Source: Hyphomicrobiales bacterium (GTDB taxonomy: Bacteria; Pseudomonadota; Alphaproteobacteria; Rhizobiales; Rhizobiaceae). From it: a DNA stretch of 62,401 bases. Location of the stretch: contig JAALLE010000012.1 in NCBI GenBank assembly GCA_011087605.1, forward strand, positions 1 to 62,401. The letters are read 5' to 3'. A program made the translations under genes and the position numbers. This document shows, in pieces, positions 43,070 through 51,670 of the stretch; position 1 is the first letter of the stretch; each line of letters opens with the position of its first letter. Below the pieces are notes generated by a model. The model was not told the origin of the DNA. It made no database searches and saw only the letters and a program-made list of their open reading frames with translations.

Positions 43070-43186
43070 ATCTTACGGGAGCATATTGAATGGCTGATCG
43101 GGAGCTTCAACTGCCACAATTGTTTGGAGAAAATAGCGCATGAAATCGAGCAAAAAACAGTTGCGCTACGGACTGGAGTGGACCAA

Positions 43187-44002
43187 ATGACCAGCCTGCC
43201 ACAATCAACCAACAAAAAACTTGGTCTGGTGATCGATCTCGACACCTGTGTCGGCTGCCATGCTTGTGTGGTCAACTGCAAGGAATGGAACACATCCGGC
43301 TATGGCACTGCGTTGTCGGATCAGGATCCCTACGGGGCCAATCCAACCGGTGCCTGGCTGAATCGCATTCACACCTTTGAAATTGTCCCTGACAATTCCT
43401 CGAATAAACCGAAAGGACAGGGCGTCGGTGAAGTGATCGGTACCGCGGGTGAAGCTCGCGTGGTTCATTTCCCGAAATCCTGCCTGCATTGCGAAGACGC
43501 GCCCTGCGTCACCGTCTGCCCGACCGGTGCATCCTACAAACGCCCGGAAGATGGCATTGTGCTGGTCGATGAAGACAAGTGCATCGGTTGCGGCCTGTGT
43601 GCCTGGTCGTGTGCTTATGGGGCTCGCGAAATGGACCTCGCAGCCGGGGTGATGAAAAAATGCACCCTGTGCATTGATCGCATCTACAACGAAGAACTGG
43701 AAGAGATTGACCGCCAGCCTGCCTGCGTGCGCACCTGTCCTGCCGGTGCACGCCACTTCGGTGATTTTGCCGATCCGCAATCGAATGTTTCACTGCTGGT
43801 GGCAGAGCGCGGCGGTTTTGACCTGATGCCAGAGCAGAACAATAAACCGGTCAACAAATATCTGCCGCCAAGACCGCGCAGCGATTTGGGCGAAGGGACG
43901 CAATTCTCGGTACCGGAAAACGATACAAAAGGCGCCGACGGGTTGCTCGGCTGGATTGATCGTGCCCTTTCCGGCTCAAGTAAACAGAAGGGAGCAAGCT
44001 GA
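43187..44002 (+). CDS. soeB: Sulfite dehydrogenase (DMSO-reductase-type) iron-sulfur subunit
   Basis: A 271-residue DmsB-like electron-transfer subunit. LDTCVGCHACVVNC near residue 20, CLHCEDAPCVTVCPTGA near 103, DKCIGCGLCAWSCAYGA near 135 and CTLCIDR plus ACVRTCPAGARHFGD near 155-205 supply the cysteines for four 4Fe-4S clusters. The neighbours indicate the SoeABC enzyme that oxidises sulfite at the cytoplasmic face and passes electrons to quinone. The ATG 43187 has GGAGTGG upstream. The catalytic molybdenum subunit SoeA, which usually precedes soeB, is absent; only two mini reading frames of 16-17 codons lie in the 117-base gap after tauE. Confidence 0.85.
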   Translation: MTSLPQSTNKKLGLVIDLDTCVGCHACVVNCKEWNTSGYGTALSDQDPYGANPTGAWLNRIHTFEIVPDNSSNKPKGQGVGEVIGTAGEARVVHFPKSCLHCEDAPCVTVCPTGASYKRPEDGIVLVDEDKCIGCGLCAWSCAYGAREMDLAAGVMKKCTLCIDRIYNEELEEIDRQPACVRTCPAGARHFGDFADPQSNVSLLVAERGGFDLMPEQNNKPVNKYLPPRPRSDLGEGTQFSVPENDTKGADGLLGWIDRALSGSSKQKGAS

Positions 44003-44949
44003 TGCATCCGGCTCTTTCGGTAATTTCCTTCACCACACTTTCAGGTGCTGGCTATGGCCTTGCCTTCGTCCTGGCTCTTGGCCATGGCAATCCGGCGGCG
44101 CTGAGCACCAAGATTGCCTGGGTCGCGGCACTGGCCTTGATCTCGATCGGTTTCTTGTCGTCAACCTTGCATCTGGGCAATCCGCAACGCGCCTGGCGGG
44201 CGGTAAGCCAGTGGCGCTCCAGTTGGCTGTCGCGGGAAGGCTGCATGTGTTTTATCAGCTATGTGCCGCTTTGCCTGTTGGCAGGGATGAGCATTTTCTA
44301 TGATTCCTTTGATCTTACTCTGGGCTATGTCGGGGCCATTTGCTGCGCTGTTACAGTCTATTGCACGGCGATGATTTATGCATCGCTACGGACCATTGCC
44401 AGTTGGCATACAGCCTGGACGCCGGGATTTTATCTGGCCTTTGCACTGACCGCGGGAACCTTGATCTACATTGCATTCTTTGGCCCGCCTGTGGGCTCTC
44501 GTTCAACCCAGATCTGGATATATCTGTCCCTGGTATTTCTGGTTGCATCCTGGGCCATCAAACATTTCTGGGCCCGTCGGGCGCAGGCTGTTGGCTACGG
44601 AAAATCAACCATGGAAACGGCCACCGGTTTGGGACATATCGGCAAGGTGCGGTTGCTGGAGAGCCCCCACGCGATGGGCAATTATCTGACCAATGAAATG
44701 GCTTTTCGCATCGGTCGCAAACATGCCTTGAAACTGCACAAGATTGCTCTGTTGCTGGGTCTGGCATTGCCAGTGGTTCTGCTTGCCCTGTCGCTGGCGA
44801 TCACACCGGTTGCGCTGGTATTCACCATGCTTGCTGCACTGAGCTTCATGGCCGGAGTATTTGTTGATCGATGGTTGTTTTTTGCAACCGCCCGTCATGC
44901 GGTTGGTCTGTATTACGGCGGCGATGAAGCGCTGATGCCGGCAGACTAG
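44002..44949 (+). CDS. soeC: DmsC-like membrane anchor of the sulfite dehydrogenase
   Basis: A 315-residue integral membrane protein with about eight helices. MHPALSVISFTTLSGAGYGLAF at the start, STLHLGNPQRAWRAVSQWRSSWLSREG in two pieces near 52-75 and a C-terminal RWLFFATARHAVGLYYG are typical of DmsC/SoeC anchors that pass electrons to quinone. The ATG shares a base with the soeB stop (TGATG), so the two are coupled. The gene ends 12 bases from the convergent lpxXL gene. Confidence 0.85.
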   Translation: MHPALSVISFTTLSGAGYGLAFVLALGHGNPAALSTKIAWVAALALISIGFLSSTLHLGNPQRAWRAVSQWRSSWLSREGCMCFISYVPLCLLAGMSIFYDSFDLTLGYVGAICCAVTVYCTAMIYASLRTIASWHTAWTPGFYLAFALTAGTLIYIAFFGPPVGSRSTQIWIYLSLVFLVASWAIKHFWARRAQAVGYGKSTMETATGLGHIGKVRLLESPHAMGNYLTNEMAFRIGRKHALKLHKIALLLGLALPVVLLALSLAITPVALVFTMLAALSFMAGVFVDRWLFFATARHAVGLYYGGDEALMPAD

Positions 44950-44961
44950 GTAGTCGAAAAT

Positions 44962-45933
44962 TCAATATCTGTTCCTGCGGCGTTTGCCAGGAGGTGGTGT
45001 CTTGATCTTCCAGCGATCATGAAGCCACAGCCATTGTTCGGGATATTCACGTACCCAGCCTTCAACAATGTCGGCCAACTTTTGGGTGGTCGCAGTCAGA
45101 TCAATCTTGCCATCGTCATTTCTGGGGATATCAATGGGACCCTGTAGTTCGATTTTGAAGCGGCCGCTGGGCAAGCGAACACAACGGGCTGGGTGAATGT
45201 CGCAGTCAAATTGGCGTGCCAGTTTTGCCGCCAGCGGGTTGGCAGTGGCTTCGCGTCCCATAAAGGAGACCCGGGGGCCGCGCGTAAACGCCTGATCCGA
45301 TAACAGGCCAACTGCACCGTTGTTTTCCAGGACTGAGGCCAATGCCCATGCAGCACCGGCGCGTGAGGGGACAAGATGTCCGCCTTCGGTTTTGCGGGCC
45401 TTCAACACGCGTTTTGCCAGAAAACGATTATTGGGAGGGCGAAACAGCGCGGTGACGGTCAAATCATAGGCCGCCGCCGCAACGGGCAGGATTTCCCAGT
45501 TGCCGGTATGGGCGGTGAAGATCACGACAGGTCGGTTGCTTTCGCGCAGGTTGACGAACTGGTCAATCCCATGAACTTCGATGCGCCCGTTCTGCGGATT
45601 CTCCAGGTCGATGTCGATCAGTTCATCCAGAAAGATGTATTCTGCAATCGTGCGACCGACATTGCCCCAGACCCCGCGCGTCATCTGGCGGATCTCGGCA
45701 GATGATTTTTCAGGAAATGCCAGCGCCAGATTTCTGCGGGTCAACGCAGTGCGCGGCAGAACGGGCGACAAAAATCGCGCCAGTTTCTCCGCTGCGTTGA
45801 TTGACCTGGTTGCCGGAAGTTTCTTGGCAAAATGCACAAACAGTCCGACCAGTTTGGCAACGATCCAGTCTTTGGCCGTTTTGAGCGTCAGTAATACTCG
45901 CTCGATCTGCGGATGACGGATGATACGGGCCAT
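44962..45933 (-). CDS. lpxXL: VLCFA lipid A acyltransferase (LpxXL type)
   Basis: A 323-residue lysophospholipid-acyltransferase-type protein of the HtrB/LpxL family. The HX4E catalytic motif is HTGNWE at residues 142-147, and GLLSDQAFTRGPRVSFMGREA lies near 205 in two parts. It attaches the very-long-chain acyl group from AcpXL to lipid A at the inner membrane in rhizobia-type bacteria. The ATG at 45933 follows the dehydrogenase stop by five bases. I chose it over a long upstream frame that runs through the previous gene. It is the last gene of the acpXL cluster. Confidence 0.85.
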   Translation of the reverse strand: MARIIRHPQIERVLLTLKTAKDWIVAKLVGLFVHFAKKLPATRSINAAEKLARFLSPVLPRTALTRRNLALAFPEKSSAEIRQMTRGVWGNVGRTIAEYIFLDELIDIDLENPQNGRIEVHGIDQFVNLRESNRPVVIFTAHTGNWEILPVAAAAYDLTVTALFRPPNNRFLAKRVLKARKTEGGHLVPSRAGAAWALASVLENNGAVGLLSDQAFTRGPRVSFMGREATANPLAAKLARQFDCDIHPARCVRLPSGRFKIELQGPIDIPRNDDGKIDLTATTQKLADIVEGWVREYPEQWLWLHDRWKIKTPPPGKRRRNRY

Positions 45934-45938
45934 CGGCT

Positions 45939-46967
45939 CTAGCTCATGCGCATGATGATCTTGCCGAACACTTTGCGACTTTCCATGCGTTCCAAAGCGG
46001 TTGCCAGGTCGCCAAATTCGATTTCGGTATCGACAACTGGTTTGACATATCCGCGCGCTATCTTGTCCATAGAACTGGTCATGTTTTGCATGGTGCATCC
46101 GAAGGAACCAATCAACCGCAATTGCCGCTGAAATAGCATCATCAAATTGGTATCGGCAGACACGCCACTGGTTGAACCACAGGTCACCAGGCGACCACCG
46201 CGCTTCATGCACAGCATCGACCCGGCCCAGGTTTCCTTGCCAACATGCTCGAAGACAACATCGACGCCCTGTTTTTTGGTCAGCTTGCGCACGACGCCTT
46301 CAAACCGATCTTCGCGATAGTTGATGACGTGGTCGGCACCAAGCGCCCGGGCGGGTTCAATCTTGTCGTCGCTGCCAACCGTGGTGATGACCGTGCAGCC
46401 AATCGACTTGGCAAGTTGGATCGCCGCAGTTCCGATGCCGGAGCCACCGGCCTGAATAAGAATCGTTTCAGAGGGTTGCAGCAAAGCGTTGTCAAACAAC
46501 ATATGCTCGCATGTGCCGAAAGTAATCGGGGCAAGCGCCGCGCCAATATCATCGCAACCGGCAGGTGCCGGGACACATTGACGGGCCGGCAGATTGATCA
46601 GGTCCTGGGCAAAACCATCCAGATGGAAACCGTGAACGCCAGCAACATGGTCGCACATATTGTCCCGCCCGGCGCGGCAATCGTGGCAGGTGCCGCAGGT
46701 GCGGGCACCAAATATCGAGACCAACTGGCCGGGCTTCAGGCCTGATACGCCGTCGCCCAGTGCGACCACTTCAGCACTGGCTTCTGCGCCAATGGTGAGC
46801 GGTAGCTTGCGCTTGGCAAAAGCCATGCCGCGCCATCCCCAGACATCGAGATGGTTGAGCGCCACGACGCGGATTTTCAGCGTGACTTCGCCCGGAGCAG
46901 GGGCCTCCGGTTTGGCCAGATCGACCGATTTCACTTCACGGTCAGAGACAAGTTGCAATGCGCGCAT
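45939..46967 (-). CDS. Zinc-type alcohol dehydrogenase / enoyl reductase of the VLCFA cluster
   Basis: A 342-residue medium-chain dehydrogenase/reductase. Zinc-ligand cysteines sit in CGTCHDCRAGRDNMC near residue 92. The NAD(P)-binding turn QAGGSGIGTAAIQLAKSIGC lies near 170 in two pieces, and VFEHVGKETW near 235. In Hyphomicrobiales a gene of this type sits in the same place between fabF1XL and lpxXL and is taken to reduce a double bond or carbonyl in the 28-carbon chain; the exact reaction is not settled. It is separated from fabF1XL by 29 bases. Confidence 0.8.
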   Translation of the reverse strand: MRALQLVSDREVKSVDLAKPEAPAPGEVTLKIRVVALNHLDVWGWRGMAFAKRKLPLTIGAEASAEVVALGDGVSGLKPGQLVSIFGARTCGTCHDCRAGRDNMCDHVAGVHGFHLDGFAQDLINLPARQCVPAPAGCDDIGAALAPITFGTCEHMLFDNALLQPSETILIQAGGSGIGTAAIQLAKSIGCTVITTVGSDDKIEPARALGADHVINYREDRFEGVVRKLTKKQGVDVVFEHVGKETWAGSMLCMKRGGRLVTCGSTSGVSADTNLMMLFQRQLRLIGSFGCTMQNMTSSMDKIARGYVKPVVDTEIEFGDLATALERMESRKVFGKIIMRMS

Positions 46968-46996
46968 GGGAGAACCTTGAAGTTGTTAAGAGGCGG

Positions 46997-48274
46997 TCAG
47001 GCTTCAATTTCATTGCTTAGCACAAGACAGGCATTTTGCCCGCCAAAGCCGAAAGAATTTGAGAGGATATTGGTGACTTTCGCCTCACGTGCCTGATGTG
47101 GAACCACATCAAGGGGAATATCCGGATCGGGAGTATCGTAATTGATGGTCGGTGGGATCAGGCCATGTTGAAGCGTCAGCACGGAGAATACCGCTTCAAT
47201 TGCGCCGGCTGCCGTCAGTGTATGGCCGATCATCGACTTGTTTGAGGAAATTGGTGTTTGATGGATGGCGTCGCCGAACACTTCTTTGAGCGAGTTATAT
47301 TCCATGCGGTCGTTTTCCGGCGTCGAGGTGCCATGGGCATTGATATAATCGATCTCGCTGGCGCTGACGCCGGCATCTTCCAGGGCGCGATGAACCGCAG
47401 CAATCACCGGCGATCCGTCTGGCGAAGAGCGGGTTCGGTGGAAATGGTCGGCCTTTTCCCCACATCCCCGGACAATCGCCAGAATATCAGCGCCGCGAGC
47501 CCGTGCGTGATCCAGCGATTCAAGTACCAATGCACCGGCCCCTTCTGCCATGACGAAGCCGTCGCGGTCCTTGGAGAAAGGTTTGGCGGCCTTGGTGGGT
47601 TCGTCATTTTGAGTTGTCAGCGCCGACAGTAATGAAAAGCGGATCAGCGATTCCGTGGTGACCGAACCATCTGTACCAATGCAAAGAGCACATTCACTGT
47701 CGCCGCGGCGGATGGCTTCAACCCCCAGTTGAACAGCCGTTGCACCAGAAGCGCAGGCTGTCGATAGCGAAATCGGCAAACCTTTTGTGCCAAATTCGTC
47801 GGACAGCAAATCGGCGGTGCGGTTAAATTGCAGCAGTTCGTACATTTCCTGATGACGTTTTGCCCGGCCGGCTTTCAACAGTTTGGAATAACCGACATGC
47901 TCGCCACCTGGCAGTTCTGCATCCAGTTCAAACCGGTGTTGCCATTCGATCTCCACCGGTGGGGCGGCAAGAAACAGCGGGCCGGGAAAGTCGCCCTGTT
48001 CAATTCCGGACTGGTCAACCGCCTCGTGGGCTGCACTGCGGGCCAGTGCCAGCGATAATTCGGGAGCTGAATGGGGATCGAGATCCATGAAATCAACCGT
48101 GCCTGCAATCGTGGTCCGCAGGCCTTCATTGGTGAAGCGGCTGATCCGGTGAATGCCGGATTCGCCACTGGTCAGTTTGTCCCAGTTCTGTTTCTTGCCC
48201 TTGCCCAGCGACGACACAACGCCAACGCCCGTGACGGCAATTATGGGACGACCCTTGTGATCGATAGCGCTCAT
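46997..48274 (-). CDS. fabF1XL: 3-oxoacyl-ACP synthase II-type, VLCFA cluster (FabF1XL)
   Basis: A 425-residue KAS II-like condensing enzyme. The catalytic triad is present: Cys 174 in LSTACASGATA, His in INAHGTSTPENDRMEYN near 313 and His in NKSMIGHTLTAAGAIEAV near 350. It extends the acyl chain on AcpXL toward C28. Compared with housekeeping FabF it carries an insert around EIEWQHRFELDAELPGGEHV (near 109-127). It is adjacent to FabF2XL, which lacks the catalytic Cys, so the two may act as a pair. Confidence 0.88.
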   Translation of the reverse strand: MSAIDHKGRPIIAVTGVGVVSSLGKGKKQNWDKLTSGESGIHRISRFTNEGLRTTIAGTVDFMDLDPHSAPELSLALARSAAHEAVDQSGIEQGDFPGPLFLAAPPVEIEWQHRFELDAELPGGEHVGYSKLLKAGRAKRHQEMYELLQFNRTADLLSDEFGTKGLPISLSTACASGATAVQLGVEAIRRGDSECALCIGTDGSVTTESLIRFSLLSALTTQNDEPTKAAKPFSKDRDGFVMAEGAGALVLESLDHARARGADILAIVRGCGEKADHFHRTRSSPDGSPVIAAVHRALEDAGVSASEIDYINAHGTSTPENDRMEYNSLKEVFGDAIHQTPISSNKSMIGHTLTAAGAIEAVFSVLTLQHGLIPPTINYDTPDPDIPLDVVPHQAREAKVTNILSNSFGFGGQNACLVLSNEIEA

Positions 48275-48286
48275 GGTGCGGCCTCC

Positions 48287-49474
48287 TTATTGGCTGACGG
48301 GTTTGACCAGTCCCAGGCCCTCGGCCCGGTAGTGTCCCGCCGTCGTCACCAGAATGTTGGACGGTTTTTGCGATGTGGCATTTTCGTTTGCTTCCAGCGG
48401 GTCATAAAAGGATCCGTTCCGGGTGGCAATCGCGGCCAGTGCAATGCCCAGCGGAAAATGCGCTTCCACCCCGTGACCGGTGACGCTGCCAAAGGCCCGA
48501 TAGGGGGTGTCAGGCAGGTTCTTGTTCAGCCAATCGCGTTCCTCAGTGGTGATATCTTCAACCCCGCTGGCGCCGGACAATATCGCATCAGGCGTGTCAT
48601 CGCTCAGCGCTGACAACGCTGCGGTCAGACGACCGGCGGCCGCCCCTGCATCACGCGGACCATGGTCAACTTCGACCGCGGCCAGTTCAGCGTAGGGCGT
48701 TACACCGCGTTTTCGGGCGTGTTCTGCAGATTCCAGCACGAGAAAGGCACCAATCGACCCCAGGTTGACCCCAGCGGAATCACCCGAACGGCTCCACACC
48801 GGTTGAAACGGACCTTCGGCAAGATACTGTCCCAGTTCGAACAGTAACAGCATGTCTTCGCGTTCGGCGTTAAATGCCCCGCCCACCAGAACAATGTCGC
48901 TTTGTCCCGACGCTATGCGGGCGTGCGCGGTTTTGATTGCCGAAATACCAGCCCCTTCTTCGCCCATAAAGGTGCGCGAAGAGCCGGTGACCTTGTGGAC
49001 GATGGAAATATTCCCTGCCAGCAGGTTCGACAGCTGGGCAAGAAAAAGGGTAGGGCGCAGGTCGTTTGACAGGCGTTCGGTCAGCAACGCCTCACGGCCA
49101 TTGGCGCTGCGGGCATCCGCCATGATGGCGCTGTCGACTTCAATATCGCGTTCACCACCACCAGCGGCAACAATCATGTCCATGCGACCCACCAGATCGG
49201 CATCTTCTTTGGCATCAGCATCATCCAGCGCAAGTCCGGCGGTATAGGTGCCAATCTGTTGCCAGGGTTCCATCTGGCGCATGTCACGTCGGGAGATCTG
49301 TTGTGCCCAGTCGACTTCGCCAAGCTTGTGGACCGAATAGGGGGCGAAACGCTGGCTGTCCAGATTGTCCGGGCTAGCCTTGTTCATCGCCTGCCAATGG
49401 GATTGCGTTCCTTCTCCCAATGCGGACAGAAGGCCAATGCCGGTTATCCAGACGGGTTGTGAACTATCGCCCAT
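48287..49474 (-). CDS. fabF2XL: 3-oxoacyl-ACP synthase-like protein without catalytic Cys (FabF2XL)
   Basis: A 395-residue KAS II-fold protein. It keeps the fold (WITGIGLLSALGEG at the start, a central FNAEREDMLLLFELGQYL). The active-site Cys position reads TGSSRTFMGEEGAG (163-176), with Ser/Arg instead of Cys-Ala. The first active-site His loop reads ILSGASGVEDITTE, without the NAHGT pattern, and the second reads GSVTGHGVEAHFPLG. So it is probably a chain-length-factor-like partner of FabF1XL (inference). ATG 49474, with GGGAG six to ten bases upstream, is preferred over the ATG at 49522. Confidence 0.82.
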   Translation of the reverse strand: MGDSSQPVWITGIGLLSALGEGTQSHWQAMNKASPDNLDSQRFAPYSVHKLGEVDWAQQISRRDMRQMEPWQQIGTYTAGLALDDADAKEDADLVGRMDMIVAAGGGERDIEVDSAIMADARSANGREALLTERLSNDLRPTLFLAQLSNLLAGNISIVHKVTGSSRTFMGEEGAGISAIKTAHARIASGQSDIVLVGGAFNAEREDMLLLFELGQYLAEGPFQPVWSRSGDSAGVNLGSIGAFLVLESAEHARKRGVTPYAELAAVEVDHGPRDAGAAAGRLTAALSALSDDTPDAILSGASGVEDITTEERDWLNKNLPDTPYRAFGSVTGHGVEAHFPLGIALAAIATRNGSFYDPLEANENATSQKPSNILVTTAGHYRAEGLGLVKPVSQ

Positions 49475-49570
49475 GATCAGGCTCCCAAAGCGAGATGGTA
49501 AATTGATTTGCGAAGCAACCATTAATGCCGAAACACAGTTTCGGCTAGTGGCCGAGTGAAGGTTAGTAAT

Positions 49571-50038
49571 TTAGCGCAGAAGATGTTCAGGACAGTTTAA
49601 CTGTCTTGCCCGGTTGATAATCATCTGACCAAAGGTGTCATTTGGAAATGGCATTGTTTTCAGCGTCAGTTGCGCGTCGCAGATTTTTTTGCCTTGCGAC
49701 TTGATCGTGGCGCGGGTCATGGCAAAGCCGGACCCGTCATGCTCCAGCCGGGCTTCAATTTCGAGTTCGGTGGCCGGCTCGACAAAAGTGCGCAATTTTC
49801 CCTGTTTAACGCCAACCAGAAACGGCATCGATTGAAAATCATTTTTTGCCAGCACCAGAAAACCTGAAGCCTGAGCCATGGTCTCGATCAGCAACACGCC
49901 GGGAACCAGTGGAAGGCCGGGAAAATGCCCCTCAAAGATCAGACTTTTTTCCGGCACTGTGGAACGGGCTGTGAGCACCGATACGTCCTCATTGACCGAA
50001 ACGATCCGGTCGATCATCTGAAAACGTTCAAGTTCCAT
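49571..50038 (-). CDS. fabZXL: 3-hydroxyacyl-ACP dehydratase of the VLCFA cluster (FabZXL)
   Basis: A 155-residue hotdog-fold dehydratase. The active-site His 38 lies in FEGHFPGLPLVPGVLLIET, which is the family signature, and MAQASGFLV follows. It dehydrates hydroxyacyl intermediates on AcpXL. It lies between acpXL and fabF2XL on the same strand; 96 bases separate it from the fabF2XL start. Confidence 0.9.
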   Translation of the reverse strand: MELERFQMIDRIVSVNEDVSVLTARSTVPEKSLIFEGHFPGLPLVPGVLLIETMAQASGFLVLAKNDFQSMPFLVGVKQGKLRTFVEPATELEIEARLEHDGSGFAMTRATIKSQGKKICDAQLTLKTMPFPNDTFGQMIINRARQLNCPEHLLR

Positions 50039-50073
50039 CTTCTGCCCCTAATGCGGCTGACCGAAAGCCCAGT

Positions 50074-50349
50074 CTATGCTTTGGCAGCTGCCAGTTCATC
50101 GATGCGGGTGCAGAGGTTTTTCATGACGAAATAGTCTTCGGTCGAAGCGTTACCGTTGTTGACTTCTTCGGTCCAGGCTTCTATCGGGATCTTGATGCCA
50201 AATTCTTTGTCGATGGCGAACACGATATCCAGGAAGTCCAGGCTGTCGATACCCAGATCATCGATCGTGTGGCTATCGGGGGTGATTTCCTCGCGGGGAA
50301 TCTCACTGGTTTCAGAAATAATATCGGCGACTTTGTCAAAAGTAGACAC
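50074..50349 (-). CDS. acpXL: Acyl carrier protein for very-long-chain fatty acids (AcpXL)
   Basis: A 91-residue acyl carrier protein. Its phosphopantetheine site is Ser 36 in [18 protein letters not shown], and the C-terminal half [15 protein letters not shown] is that of rhizobial AcpXL (about 92 residues). It carries the chain that becomes 27-hydroxyoctacosanoate on lipid A. The start is GTG at 50349, giving [15 protein letters not shown] after the first residue, with AAAGGAAA upstream. A longer ATG frame beginning at 50442 is not needed. Confidence 0.9.
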   Translation of the reverse strand: MSTFDKVADIISETSEIPREEITPDSHTIDDLGIDSLDFLDIVFAIDKEFGIKIPIEAWTEEVNNGNASTEDYFVMKNLCTRIDELAAAKA

Positions 50350-50490
50350 TGTTGTCGTTTCCTTTGAGAATGAGAAGGGGTGAATTGCACGACATGCGGC
50401 AGGATTGGCGCATTCCCTAGCGCTTTCCGACAAATCTTGCAATTACCAAATGACCATTGGCTTGAAGGCCAGAAATAGGCCGACCGAGTT

Positions 50491-51258
50491 CTATTTCAAC
50501 TCGTTTCTGTAATGCATGGTATCGCTTCGGCACAAAGACCTTCGCCATTCGACAACACGGTCGTTCAGGGCGATGGCCCGGCGATCAATTTCGAGCAACG
50601 GAGCCGATTTCGGCAGGTGCAGCATTTCGGCGACATCATCGGGGGCAGAAACCGCCTTGAGCTGTTCGTTCACCTTGGCAACGATGATGCCATAATTGGT
50701 GCTGTAAAACTGGTAGACATTGTTGGGCAATTGGGTCTGTTTTGAAAAATCGCCGAAATAGCGGGACGGCAGAACCAGTTGTTCCCAAAGGATTGGTCCG
50801 TCTTCGTTGCTGCGCAGACGTTGAAACCGCCAGACCCTGTCGTTGGCCTGCAAGTTAAAGATGTCGCGCTCTTGTTGCGTGGCTACTCCCTCAGATCGAG
50901 ACAGATATTTTGATTCCGGAAATGTGGGTCGAGATGAAGAATTCTGATGACCATCCGGCGTCAAGCGATAGAAGCGGAACAGAATTGAATTGTCTTCAGC
51001 CTCAGCCACAAATGTCCCACGGCCCTGTCTGCGAACCACAAGACCCTCTGCAGTCATGTCATCCAGCGCCTTGCGCACGGTTCCCTGGCTGACGCCAAGC
51101 TCGGCAGCAATTGCGAATTCAGACGGCAGCATCTGTCCGGGGCGCCATTGTCCCGAAATCAGCCGGTCGACCATGATATTGCGGGCCTTTACATATAAAG
51201 GCTGCGCTTCCAGTCGCGCCGGCGAGATCGGAGAGGTGGAATTATCTAGTACCGCCAT
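50491..51258 (-). CDS. GntR-family (HutC/UTRA) regulator of the sulfolactate operon
   Basis: A 255-residue regulator. The GntR winged helix covers residues 20-90, with GQMLPSEFAIAAELGVSQGT near 38 and AEGLVVRRQGRGTFV near 70. The C-terminal UTRA effector domain ends with HYRNELK. It is divergent from suyA with 110 bases between the starts, which hold an inverted repeat. That argues for local control of the sulfolactate genes, probably as a repressor relieved by sulfolactate or a related sulfonate (inference). ATG 51258 is used; a TTG upstream has no support. Confidence 0.85.
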   Translation of the reverse strand: MAVLDNSTSPISPARLEAQPLYVKARNIMVDRLISGQWRPGQMLPSEFAIAAELGVSQGTVRKALDDMTAEGLVVRRQGRGTFVAEAEDNSILFRFYRLTPDGHQNSSSRPTFPESKYLSRSEGVATQQERDIFNLQANDRVWRFQRLRSNEDGPILWEQLVLPSRYFGDFSKQTQLPNNVYQFYSTNYGIIVAKVNEQLKAVSAPDDVAEMLHLPKSAPLLEIDRRAIALNDRVVEWRRSLCRSDTMHYRNELK

Positions 51259-51305
51259 GTCGGTATCTTTCAATTGTCAATTGGCTCAGATTCTGCGTTG
51301 ACATC

Positions 51306-51338
51306 TCTTATGCCTATATCTTATGTCTTATACAAGAC
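51306..51338. promoter_or_regulatory. Putative GntR operator between the regulator and suyA
   Basis: GTCTT and AAGAC form an inverted repeat around ATAC at 51325-51338. A direct repeat TCTTATGCCTATA / TCTTATGTCTTATA spans 51306-51332. The site sits in the divergent promoter region and is symmetrical, as GntR operators are. Confidence 0.55.
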
Positions 51339-51368
51339 TTAGTTGTTGTAAAGCGGAGACCATCTTAA

Positions 51369-51659
51369 ATGAGCAACATCCCCCAATTGCTGGTTCATGA
51401 TCACGAGGACAATGTTGGTGTTGTCGTCGTTGAGGACCTGAAAGCCGGCACAGAAATGCTTTGCGTGGTGACCCACGACAATTCATCTTTCAAACTGACC
51501 GCCAATGACGATGTGCCAATCGGCCACAAGATTGCGCTGAAAGATATCGCTGAGGGCGACACCGCCATCAAATATGGCGAGGACATCGGCAAATTTGTTG
51601 GTTCCGTTAAGCAGGGCTGTCACGTCCACACTCAAAATCTCAAAACAAAACGCTGGTAA
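51369..51659 (+). CDS. suyA: (R)-sulfolactate sulfo-lyase, small subunit
   Basis: A 96-residue SAF-domain protein of the UxaA/altronate dehydratase small-subunit type. [21 protein letters not shown] is near residue 9, with [21 protein letters not shown] near 57. Together with the next gene it matches the SuyAB pair that splits (R)-sulfolactate into pyruvate and sulfite. The dehydrogenases SlcC and ComC downstream make the assignment specific, rather than an altronate or other UxaA enzyme. GCGGAGAC lies upstream of the ATG. Only 11 bases separate it from suyB. Confidence 0.88.
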   Translation: MSNIPQLLVHDHEDNVGVVVVEDLKAGTEMLCVVTHDNSSFKLTANDDVPIGHKIALKDIAEGDTAIKYGEDIGKFVGSVKQGCHVHTQNLKTKRW

Positions 51660-51670
51660 GGAACCACATC

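Noticed and set aside
43124-43186. An extended soeB start at TTG 43124
   Set aside because: ATG 43187 has a good GGAG and gives the usual SoeB N-terminus; the extra 21 residues have no family resemblance.
44962-46212. A longer 416-residue reading of the acyltransferase gene
   Set aside because: The extra N-terminus is the out-of-frame 3' part of the alcohol dehydrogenase gene; ATG 45933 gives the normal family start.
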